64,000 nucleotides of DNA from Biomphalaria glabrata (lineage: Eukaryota > Mollusca > Gastropoda > Planorbidae), in assembly GCF_947242115.1 (NCBI RefSeq), contig NC_074713.1, forward strand, positions 28,827,197 through 28,891,196. The letters run 5' to 3'. Each line of letters begins with the position of its first letter. The first letter of the stretch is position 1. The position numbers and the translations under genes were made by a program. This document shows positions 32,626 through 43,047 of the stretch, one piece after another. The notes beneath the pieces were generated by a model. It saw only the letters and a list, made by a program, of their open reading frames with translations, was not told the origin of the DNA and did no database searches.

Positions 32626-33809
32626 GTTGGTTGCGCTTACAATTGTATAATTGACAGTATGCAGAACAATAGTGTCGAATGTTTCTCATTTTAATCTAAG
32701 TGCGGCAGCTTCCAGTTTTCCTTAAAGGGAGTACAGTATCAAAGTATCTAAATCTCATTACTGTTAGAGCACCATTCCTTGATGACCACCATGTTGGCTA
32801 ATGTTTTTTAGTGTCCTAGAAACTTTACTCTCCCTGTAGGATTTAAGAAGCCCTCATCTTGATATGCTATGAGCATAAAACACATACACATTGTTTTTTT
32901 TTACCAAGCTGCAACTTATTGAACACATGTGACGGACTCTTCAAGAGCAAATTTAAGTTTTTTTGTAAATACTTGGGGTGTTTGTTCAGACAATTCTGCA
33001 TACTTCTGGCTCTCACAAATATGAAATCCTATCAATGGTTTTATTAACGTACAGAAGAAGAAACAATGACACACTAGTGGACAGTGTGATTAGGACTAGC
33101 CACTATTACAATAAGTTCCTAATATCAAAGAAGTTCAAGCCACTGGTCCACTCTAGTTAAAAACAAGGGTTGAGGTTTAGAAGTTAAAATACAATTTAGT
33201 AAAATATTTCGGATATTTGAAGGAGCTTTCTTTTTTGTAGATATATTCCAAACATTCATTTTTTCTTTTCACAGCATGGATACTACGCCATTGGATCTAG
33301 GCCTCATGGGTCTTTTAGGGAGACGCCTCTGAACACATTGTCGCGTGTTTCTTTGTATTTTCACACAACGATGACGATGGATATTGGTTACCTATTGCTG
33401 TTTGCGTGTCTACGCCCAAAGTAGAACTTCGTTGACGTCTTTTATTACGTGCGTGTTGCTGTGCGTGCCTGGGTGTTTGGCTCTTACGTATTCAGATGAA
33501 TGAATCGATGACGCAGTTGACGTCTGTCAATACATTTCATTAGTAGCAACAGAACCTCAAGAATACAAGGCCACGCTGCTTTTGTTACGACTTTGTGTTG
33601 TGTAAAAAATGTATCGTCTCAGTGTCTTACAGGTCAAGAAATAATAACCAAAAACTCATTATTGCTTGAGATATTCATGTCTACTAATCCTAGTAAAAAA
33701 AATTATGTTGCATTGCTAATTTGTTTGAGTGTCATAGAAACATTACTCTTCCCTCAACGTTTAGAGCAGATCTATCGTTTCACGTATCCCTCATTTATTA
33801 TTAATACTA
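32626..33809. other. Intergenic DNA, no gene recognised
   Basis: No domain-bearing ORF or known repeat is seen. Several ~60-codon frames are treated as chance. Confidence 0.35.
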
Positions 33810-33975
33810 CATCACCCATCACAATTCCCACTTTCACGTGCACTATCCATCACAATTCCCACTTTCAGGTGCACTACCCATCATAATTCCATCTGCGCAT
33901 ATGCACAATCCATCATTAACCTCACGTGCACTACCCAGCATAATTTCCTCTGTGCACATGCACTATTCATCATAT
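33810..33975 (+). repeat. Degenerate ~36-bp tandem repeat, 4 units
   Basis: Core words catcacaattcccactttca, cgtgcactacc and catcataatt recur with increasing divergence to the right. Confidence 0.65.
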
Positions 33976-35128
33976 TTGCATCATTACCGTTCGTGAAAGT
34001 ATTAATGGTGAACAAATTGATTTGGTAGAAAAAAAAAAAAGGTTTCCTCCTTGAGTCATACCAAGAGTAAGTGGAGTCACTAGAAGGGTGCAGACCTTAG
34101 AGGTGCAACTTTATATACATGCTCTAGTTACATAATATCATATTTTTGGTATGATAAGTTTGGTGTTTAAGAAGTGCCTTTTAAGGGCGCATATTTCAGT
34201 TGTATTATTAAATGATGTAATGACTTTCATCTTTTAAGTAAAACTTTTTTTTGCGAAAAACCTTAGCACCAAAATCGAATTTAAAGGTTCTTTTGAAGAA
34301 GACAATTAATTGCGTCTTCACCAATGCGATTCTAGAGTCTATAGCCGTCTTACGTCAGAACGTACAAACTTCTCTCGAGTAAACATCGTTATGTTGAAAA
34401 TAGCCCCCCCCCCTTTTTTTACCTTTTTGTATTTTGCAAGATGCTTTGTTAATCTCCTGGATTAACTTAGGAAATCAAGACTATAGCAGACTTACATACT
34501 TTTAGGCTTCGAATGTTTTCTAGTATTATTCATTATCAACCAATCCCACCCCTTCTTAATTGAATTCGACCTGCAATCTTCTTACCAGGAGAAATAGTGT
34601 ATTACAGACGCCAGGAGCATTAGTTGCTGAAGATTAAAAATTCTGAAAATGCTTGGCGTCCGGGACTTACTTACAATCCTTCCTAAGAACCCTAGCTTAC
34701 CAATAGAGCAGCAAACGCAAAATTGTTAGCATGGTTGTGAGAAATTAACGTTTTCTTTGTTGTTGGTTGTTTTTTTTTGGTGGGGGAGGGGTGGGGGAGA
34801 TGACAGCCTGAGCTAACAGCAACTGGTGAAACCGGTCCCAATCTAATGACGCCACTACCATGAGTCAAAACAACTTAAATCTAGTTAGCTCCAGAATAAT
34901 AAAACACATTACGCAATATATGCATTCTCTACTACCAAATTGTTTCTCATTTTTAACTCTGTAAACATTAAAGGAATCTCTCAGGTGATACTATAACTCA
35001 TACTAAGATTAAAATACATTTAGAACTCAACTTTTATTTTCTGTTGTTTATGAAGTAATAGTAAGATCTCTGGATCATTAAGTAATTAAAAAAAGGGAAT
35101 AAATTAATTTGATTGACTACAAAATAAA
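33976..35128. other. AT-rich intergenic DNA
   Basis: Nothing is recognised apart from homopolymer runs (C at 34404, T and G near 34770). Confidence 0.35.
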
Positions 35129-36735
35129 GTGAAACTTTATTTACCTACTACCAATCAGACTAGAAGGCTAAAAATTGCCCTAATGAATCAGAGTGTTCAC
35201 AAACGAATCATTTAAACAATCCGTTAGAAATAGAGAAGCTGGCATTGACCCAATGAAGAAGACTAGAAAAAAAGTAATTGATAATGGTAACCACTCAGAA
35301 TTATACAATGTAAAAGAGAAGGAGTAGAACTAGCAGCTATTGAACCAACATACGCCAAATAGATCGTCTACCTGAACGACTCCAAAAATGTCATCAAACT
35401 TTACAAAAGAACTCACGCCCCTTATATCAAATCACTCAACAGATCACTAACAGACCTGTACAAATACAGCAAGAAATCTTCAGTTGATCTCAGTGCACAT
35501 ATATAACAAATATAACAAGACATCTTCAGTTGATCTCAGTGCATATATATATATAACAAGACATCTTCAGTTGATCTCAGTGCACATATATATATAACAA
35601 GATATCTTCAGTTGATCTCAGTGCACATATATAACAAGACATCTTCAGTTGATCTCAGTGCACATATATATATAACAAGACATCTTCAGTTGATCTCAGT
35701 GCACATATATAACAAGACATCTTCAGTTGATCTCAGTGCACATATATAACAAGACATCTTCAGTTGATCTCAGTGCACATATATAACAAGACATCTTCAG
35801 TTGATCTCAGTGCACACATATATATAACAAGACATCTTCAGTTGATCTCAGTGCACATATATAACAAGACATCTTCAGTTGATCTCAGTGCACATATATA
35901 ACAAGACATCTTCAGTTGATCTCAGTGCACATATATAACAAGACATCTTCAGTTGATCTCAGTGCACATATATAACAAGACATCTTCAGTTGATCTCAGT
36001 GCACATATATATAACAAGACATCTTCAGTTGATCTCAGTGCACATATATAACAAGACATCTTCAGTTGATCTCAGTGCACATATATATATATAACAAGAC
36101 ATCTTCAGTTGATCTCAGTGCACATATATAACAAATATAACAAGACATCTTCAGTTGATCTCTGTGCACATATATAACAAATATAACAAGACATCTTCAG
36201 TTGATCTCTGTGCACATATATAACAAGATATCTTCAGTTGATCTCAGTGCACATATATAACAAGATATCTTCAGTTGATCTCAGTGCACATATATAACAA
36301 GATATCTTCAGTTGATCTCAGTGCACATATATAACAAGATATCTTCAGTTGATCTCAGTGCTCATATATAACAAGATATCTTCAGTTGATCTCTGTGCAC
36401 ATATATATATAACAAGATATCTTCAGTTGATCTCTGTGCACATATATATATAACAAGATATCTTCAGTTGATCTCAGTGCACATATATATATATAACAAG
36501 ATATCTTCAGTTGATCTCAGTGCACATATATAACAAGATATCTTCAGTTGATCTCAGTGCACATATACAGTAAGGAAACAGATGACACACTGTTAAAATG
36601 GAGGAGTCAGAAAACCGAAATACCCGCAGGGCCATCTATGAGTTTAAACTTTATTTACCTACAACCAATCAGACTAGAAAGCTAAAAAATGCCCTTATGG
36701 GTCAGAGTGTTCACAAATGAATCATTTATGACACC
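35129..36735. repeat. Direct repeats (~90 bp) flanking a minisatellite
   Basis: The left copy at 35129-35225 and the right copy at 36648-36735 share ctttatttacctac, accaatcagactagaa, gtcagagtgttcacaaa (or its near match) and gaatcattta. The 37-bp array lies between them. Confidence 0.75.
35471..36566 (+). repeat. 37-bp minisatellite with an embedded AT microsatellite, ~28 units
   Basis: The unit is aacaagacatcttcagttga + tctcagtgcacatatat. The AT run inside each unit varies from two to six repeats, so unit length varies. Variants cluster: gacatc dominates the left, gatatc the right, and tctgtg appears in a few neighbouring units. Confidence 0.9.
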
Positions 36736-36843
36736 CTGTTAATTTTTTGCTTGACATCTGTGTTCGAGTCATCCGACCAAAGAACATCTGAGACTTACAG
36801 TGCTATTAGTAGAGATATGGTGCTCTAAGTATTAGCAATACAT

Positions 36844-37225
36844 CATCATCATCATCACTCCTTTGAGTTCCTCATGGAACATAGGGCCTCGACAAAAACA
36901 CGCCACTCTAAACGGTCTCTTGTTAGTTTTTTTATGGTTTCCCAGCTCTTACCGGTCTTCTCTGCTACCTCAAGTACACTGCGTCGCCATGTTTTTTTTT
37001 TTGGTCTTCCTCTGCGTCTTGTTCCCTGGGGGTTCCACTCTAAGACCTGCCTAGCTCTGTTGCTGGTATCTTTTCTAAGGGTGTGACCAATCCATCTCCA
37101 CTTCCTCCCTATGATCTGCACTTCTATATTTTTCTGTCCACTAATCTCCCACAGTTTGGTGTTTTCTACTTTGTCATACCAGTGTATTTTTAGGATATTT
37201 CTCAGGCATCTGTTGATGAAGGTCT
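36844..37225 (-). pseudogene. LINE C-terminal fragment with TGA tail
   Basis: Minus-strand translation gives CLRNILKIHWYDKVENTKLW, then IIGRKWRWIGHTLRK, GRPKKKTWRRSV and WRVFVEALCS before the stop. That is the C-terminal pattern of RTE/jockey-type snail LINEs (RKWRWIGHTLRK is typical). A TGATGA tail follows at 36843-36857. A poly-T run at 36985 adds a lysine or could mark a length change. The 5' side runs straight into the 26-bp array. Confidence 0.75.
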
Positions 37226-37250
37226 GTAGATTTTTTTTGTTTTTTTTTTT

Positions 37251-38430
37251 ATAGTTATCCTGATAGAAGACATGTAGTAGTTAGCCTGAGAGGAGACATG
37301 TAGTAGTTATCCTGATAGAAGACATGTAGTAGTTAGCCTCAGAGGAGATATGTAGTAGTTAGCCTGATAGGAGACATGTAGTAGTTAGCCTGAGAGGAGA
37401 CATGTAGTAGTTAGCCTGATAGAAGACATGTAGTAGTTATCCTGAGAGGAGACATGTAGTAGTTATCCTGATAGGAGACATGTAGTAGTTAGCCTGATAA
37501 GAGACATGTAGTAGTTAGCCTGATAGAAGATATGTAGTAGTTAGCCTGATAGAAGACATGTAGTAGTTATCCTGAGAGGAGACATGTAGTAGTTATCCTG
37601 ATAGGAGACATGTAGTAGTTAGCCTGATAAGAGACATGTAGTAGTTAGCCTGATAAGAGACATGTAGTAGTTAGCCTGAGAGGAGACATGTAGTAGTTAT
37701 CCTGATAGAAGACATGTAGTAGTTAGCCTGATAGAAGACATGTAGTAGTTAGCCTGATAGAAGACATGTAGTAGTTATCCTGAGAGGAGACATGTAGTAG
37801 TTATCCTGATAGGAGACATCTAGTAGTTATCCTGATAGGAGACATGTAGTAGTTAGCATGAGAGGAGACATGTAGTAGTTATTCTGATAGAAGACATGTA
37901 GTAGTTAGCCTGATAAGAGACATGTAATAGTTAGCCTGATAGAAGACATGTAGTAGTTAGCCTGAGAGGAGACATGTAGTAGTTAGCCTGATAGAAGACA
38001 TGTAGTAGTTATTCTGATAGAAGACATGTAGTAGTTAGCCTGATAAGAGACATGTAATAGTTAGCCTGATAGAAGACATGTAGTAGTTAGCCTGAGAGGA
38101 GACATGTAGTAGTTATCCTGATAGAAGACATGTAGTAGTTAGCCTGATAAGAGACATGTAATAGTTAGCCTGATAGAAGACATGTAGTAGTTAGCCTGAG
38201 AGGAGACATGTAGTAGTTAGCCTGATAGAAGACATGTAGTAGTTAGCCTGATAGAAGACATGTAGTAGTTAGCCTGATAGAAGACATGTAGTAGTTAGCC
38301 TGAGAGGAGACATGTAGTAGTTAGCCTGATAGAAGACATGTAGTAGTTAGCCTGAGAGGAGACATGTAGTAGTTATCCTGATAGGAGACATGTAGTAGTT
38401 AGCCTGAGAGGAGACATGTAGTAGTTAGCC
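37251..38430 (+). repeat. 26-bp minisatellite, ~45 units
   Basis: The unit is gacatgtagtagttagcctg + a six-base variable end (atagaa, agagga, ataaga or atagga). A gcc/tcc alternation adds a second variable site. Blocks of 4-6 units recur in the same variant order, which points to higher-order duplication. Confidence 0.9.
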
Positions 38431-38699
38431 AACATTTTATGCTGCCTGGCAAGAATTTAAGTGTAAAATTAATATTTAATGTTTCACCCAACTACTAAGA
38501 CGAAAACAGATCACTAGATCTAGATGTTTTACCTAAATACGTTGTGAATAACTTATATATATGTGGAATGGTGGGAGAGACTGAAAAGCGTTTGTATTAT
38601 CAAATCTATTTCTCTCTCGACTGAGCTTTTAAACAGTCAATTAACATCATCCAATATAATAATTTTCATAGAGGTTAGGAACAAGATAAATACAGGGAT

Positions 38700-38908
38700 T
38701 ATGGCTGCCTGGTCGTGCGGTTGAGCGCTGGACTGTCGTTTGGACTTCTCGGTGGTCCCGGGTCCATACCCTCTCCACTTCCATCCCCGTCGTCCTGCGG
38801 AAGGTTTGGACTAGAAAGTCAATCATCTTCAACTCTGAAGGAACATTTGAAACAGTTTTGAATCCCACGATGACCTGCTAACTACAGTAAAAAAAAAAAA
38901 AAAAAAAA
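38700..38908 (+). repeat. SINE family A with A tail
   Basis: The head atggctgcctggtcgtgcgg, core cccgggtccataccc and tail ctgaaggaacatttgaaac are followed by an A-run of about 21 at the 3' end. Confidence 0.8.
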
Positions 38909-39559
38909 AACTAAAACTCTTTGGCCATATCAGGTCCTTGGGGCTCGCAAAGACCTTTCTTTTGGGAACAGTACCAGGAAAAAGAAGAAGAGGCAGACAG
39001 AGAAATGAACGGGTCTGTCACTGAAAGAGATTCTATCCAAGGCAACAGACAGAAAGGAAAGGAGAGAGAGAGGGAGAAAGAGAGACATACACACACACAT
39101 GTACATGGGCGTATCCAGGATTTTTTTCGTGGGTGATTTTTTCTCCCCCCCCCCCCCCCCGCCATATACATACATGTGTGTGCGTGTGTACGCAATTAAT
39201 CTTTATTACATTCCGACCCTTCATTCTTTCAGTAAACGCTTATTGTACCCTAGAATAGGTTCTTCATGGAGTTAGCGGAAAGACTGTAGACACCCCGCCC
39301 TTGCCAGCCAGGAAGTCTTGGGGAGCGCTGTGAGCTAAGCGCTATTTCCGGTATTTAAAACAAAAAAAAAAAATGCATATAGGCTAGGTCTCTACACTGC
39401 ATTATCCTACTATTAAACATTTTTAGTTCAAAAGCCAAATCTGCTATTTACTGCACTTAATTAATGGAGCCCAGTGACTGGTAGAAATTTATAACCCCTC
39501 TTAGATTCGCTCATGGAATTTGGTGACTATAGTTTTCTTAAGTTTTATATCGAAAAGGG
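38909..39559. other. Low-complexity and unclassified repeat DNA
   Basis: A gaga-rich block (39050-39085), an ac/tg block and a C-run at about 39147 are visible. The phrase gggcgtatccaggat at about 39109 looks like the start of a dispersed repeat, but no end is clear. Open frames across it are low complexity. Confidence 0.45.
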
Positions 39560-39920
39560 AAAAGTTATATTGTCTAAACCATCTGTTGTGGGTTGGAGGG
39601 GGTTTTAAACTCAAAACTTTCTGAAGGGGGGTTAAACTTAAAGCCCTCTGGAGGGGGGGGGGTCTTTAAACTCAAAACCCCTCTTGGCTACGCTCTTAGA
39701 ATCTGGTTGCATGCTTAAGTCATCTATTGCATTATTTTTTGTTATAGAAGAGGACATTTTTAACCTCAAACCCACCTTGGCTGCGCTGGGGCAACTGATG
39801 GTTTAACATTAAATTTCTCATCTAAATAACTAAAATTAAAGCAAAAATCAGTCACAAAATTCCACCCCCCTGCGGAGGGCATGTTCATTTTGAGGAGGGG
39901 GCGAAGCACTACGTCCCCAT
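39560..39920. repeat. Dispersed G-rich repeat, copy 2
   Basis: It shares with 15041-15385 the ordered blocks gttatagaagagga, cttggctgcgctggggcaa, gatggtttaa and aaaattccacccccc. It is longer on the left, where aaactcaaaaccc phrases repeat. Confidence 0.6.
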
Positions 39921-40127
39921 ATATATGAGTAATTATGTCTTTTATTACACCCAGTCCCTTCAATGTTTTGGACGTCTTTAAAATTGTACCCAGGAATAGG
40001 ATCTTTCTGGAGCTAAAGAAACATTTGAAACCCCTCCCTGTGCAGCTGCGGGGTTTGGGGGAGCACTATTATATGACATATTGATCTCTAGAAAGAAAGG
40101 ACTTTTTGAGAATTTTTAATACAAATA

Positions 40128-40172
40128 GTGACTCATCTGATCGCATCCATTGTCTTCCGAGACAGAAGGAAC
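40128..40172 (+). repeat. RTE-like LINE 3' UTR scrap
   Basis: tgactcatctgatcgcatcc, then attgtcttccgagacagaag, matches the 3' UTR of the LINE at 28670-28720. Confidence 0.6.
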
Positions 40173-40864
40173 CATATCTGTATCATTATAGTATCATATC
40201 ACTAGTGCTTTTTTACCAGTTAGTCCAGTAGGCCTACGTAGTTGCCAACCTTTTAAAATTTCTATGCGCCATGTTTTTTTTTCAAATGCGCCACACAAAC
40301 TTTTACTCCTTTTTATACCTTTAAAATTTGATACTTTGGGCATGTTTGGTAGTTTTATATAGGCCTACCCAGTATAATCGTTTCTATCAAAATCATATAG
40401 CCTAGCCCTAGGCCTACATTGATGATAGTTTGGGCCCATTTGGGTACCAACCCACCAGGCCTTTGCCCAAATGCCCGTATGGCCAGTCCTCCCCTGATTC
40501 CTATGAACCAATTAGTATTAAAACATGTTGGTCTCTATATATTTACTGCAGATCTTTTTTTTTTTCAGACATGCTTTTTTTTTATTATCTCAGGGAGGGG
40601 TGTATGAAGTGCGCCACTTGTAATCGCGCAATGCCCCACCCCTGAGTTAGGCAGGCTAAATGCCTATATTTGTTCTAAGGCCTAGATCTAGATAAAGATT
40701 TATAATATATTGAATTAGTACCTTATATTTATTTAATATAATGGATAATTTCTTCACATGAAAAGACCCGATCTCACTAAGATCTGATGGGTTAGGCATT
40801 TGGGTTTGATTCGCCACTCACATGCAATTTTTTTTTTTATTATTTGAGAATCTAGATTTAGATG
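40173..40864. other. AT-rich DNA left of the hAT element
   Basis: No gene is recognised. Homopolymer T runs and the word gcgccac occur more than once. Confidence 0.35.
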
Positions 40865-41499
40865 GTCTAGATCAGTGGTTCCCAAACTTTTTTCTCTCGT
40901 AGACCCCTTGCCTTGTTTTCTGGTTTTCCGTAGACCCCCTGCTTAAGTTATATTAAATTTTTGAAAATTCATCAATTTCAAATTACACATTTTGTTTAAA
41001 ATAATTTCTAACCAGTGACACGATGAGTGAAAAAGTAATTTAAAACTACAATTGAAGTTGAATTAATTTTTTAAAATAAATCTATTAAACGGGTACAAAT
41101 TAAAACCCATTATAGAACAGTGAATGCGTATAGCATACAATCACTAAACACATAATATATTGGAAACTCTTTGTTTTTAAAAGCTTATGCAAGCTCACCA
41201 TCCGTTGCTACGGAGATAATTTTTCATATAGGGATTCGCTGTTTTATGAAGTAGTTCTTTAAAACATTAAATATTAATGTGCCTTAGTTTTCACAAAGAG
41301 CAGTTTTTCGTACATTTCTTGAGCCATAATAATTTGAAAAAAAAATCATTACCAGACAAGGTTGACTCAGCCAGCTGTATAGAGACATATGTTGTTTGCA
41401 GAAATATGTCGTTTGCAAAGGCTTACATTAGAAGAAAGAAATATTTTACTATATTCCAACAAAGCTTAAGAATTTAGTGAACTCTTCTACAAATTCATC

Positions 41500-42290
41500 G
41501 CCCTAACAACCAATGGGTCAGAGTTTGCATGGATGGTTCTCAGAAAGCCACTGGAATACTCATTGAATGGCCTCATGGAGAAAAAAATAATTTAAAAAAT
41601 TAATTTCATTGTAACTATCGAGCTCTATGACAACCACAGAGAAGAAATAGGAGCATTGGCCAAATTCGCCAAACAGTTAATTTTTTTTCGAGACCAATCT
41701 AAAAATAGTCCTTCAAAGGTTGAGAAACTCTGATTCCTCCTGAATAAAACAACTCATGATGCCTGGACTGACGTTCGGTGGTCACCTTAAATTGCCTGCT
41801 CGCATCTCCTGCCGGGAGGTTTGGGCTAGGATGTAATTATCCACATAATCTGAAGGAACATCCAAAAGATTTTGTAGAAAACATATTGTGTGGCCTTGTA
41901 AAGCTCAACAACAGCAAGAACACTGTTCTCCAACGTTGAAATAGAAGGCTGACACATTTGCCAAATGTGAGAAAACAAATACACACTTCAACATCGCACT
42001 CTATACGGAAGAAATGAAGAAACTAATAGTCAATTGTAAAAACGAGAAATGGACAAGCTCTCATTCGATGAAATCTATTATAAACTATCCCGATAGGATC
42101 ACCTATAATTTTTTACATCAGAATAGTACACATCATAATGAGAAAACATATGTTCCAGAAGCTCAAAATTGGGACCACTGACATTTGCCCTTTTGGAGTG
42201 TCACCAGAGAATGCTGACCATGTCTTCAAAATTGCATTCTTCATCAAGAGGCCCAAAACAAGACACCGGCCACAAAACCCATAATGATAT
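41500..42290 (+). pseudogene. Decayed I-group LINE RNase H region inside the hAT
   Basis: The translation VCMDGSQKATGILIEWPHGE resembles the RNase H DGS motif and following strand. Later KIGTTDICPFGVSPENADHV is the zinc-knuckle end seen in I/jockey-group LINEs. Several stops and frame changes show an old copy. A SINE A remnant (41759-41878) interrupts it. Confidence 0.55.
41759..41878 (+). repeat. Diverged SINE family A
   Basis: gcctggactgacgttcggtggtc... carries the tail words gccgggaggtttgggctagg and ctgaaggaacatcc. The head is shortened. Confidence 0.6.
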
Positions 42291-43047
42291 AAGTTAATCG
42301 TGTAAGAGTTTTTACAATTTCTTCAACGACTGTTAAAATCAATAATATGCCTATCGTGTAAGGTTTTCAGTATTTTACTATAAGAAAAGAGATATAGTAA
42401 AACGTTCACTAATCATCACCTTCTCAATATTAGGTCCAATAGAGATTTTGTGGGTGTATTCTGAACTTTATATTTGAGTGTTTGAAAGTTTTGCAAACCT
42501 TTATCTATTTATCAGGGTGGCATCATCTCAAATGATCCTCCTTGGTTTCATAGCATCATAAAAAAATGGCACATTAACACTCTATTGTTTGACAAGGCAG
42601 TAATGAAGTTCAATTTCAACTACTTCACTCTGTAAAGTCTACATTTCTTTTTGTTTTTATAACTAGAGAAAACTACATGCACTCTTTAAATCTAGTTATT
42701 CAATTAAATAAAAAAATTTTCATTCAATCAGCATGATAAAAATTTAAGGATTTCCTAAGGTAGGCCTACAAATCATAAATGTGTGTATGAAAAGATTCAA
42801 ATTGTCAAAATTAAAGTCAAGACAGGCTAAATTGAGATTCTTTATCGTAGACCCCCGTGCACATCTCATGGACCCCCTATTCCCTTTTAAACTTTCGTAG
42901 ACCCCTTGGAAGTCTTAAAATTCGTAGACCTCTGGGGGTCTATAGACTATATATCTATAGACCACTTTGGGAAACACTGGTCTAGATATATCTTTATTCA
43001 AGAAAAATATTTTATCCAAACCATCTTTGTTTACGCTCGGAAACAAG

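Larger units (their letters stand above)
40873..42979 (+). mobile_element. hAT DNA transposon, decayed
   Basis: The ends form terminal inverted repeats: cagtggttcccaaac on the left, and cagtgtttcccaaag on the right read in reverse. A perfect 8-bp duplication, gtctagat, flanks them (40865-40872 and 42980-42987); 8 bp is the hAT hallmark. Subterminal cgtagacccc motifs repeat at both ends. The 2107-bp interior has no intact transposase. It instead contains a decayed LINE RNase H/zinc-knuckle fragment (41500-42290) with a SINE in it. The right end lies 68 bp before the RCE1 start codon. Confidence 0.9.

Noticed and set aside
29820-38430. CRISPR-like arrays
   Set aside because: Units are contiguous with no unique spacers, and the context is an animal nuclear genome with introns and LINEs.
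38911-39224. Several overlapping ORFs on both strands
   Set aside because: The region is gaga/caca/poly-C simple sequence, and the frames have no domain.
42906-43047. Upstream extension of the RCE1 first exon frame
   Set aside because: The extension reads through the hAT terminal repeat. The ATG at 43048 opens the conserved hydrophobic start.
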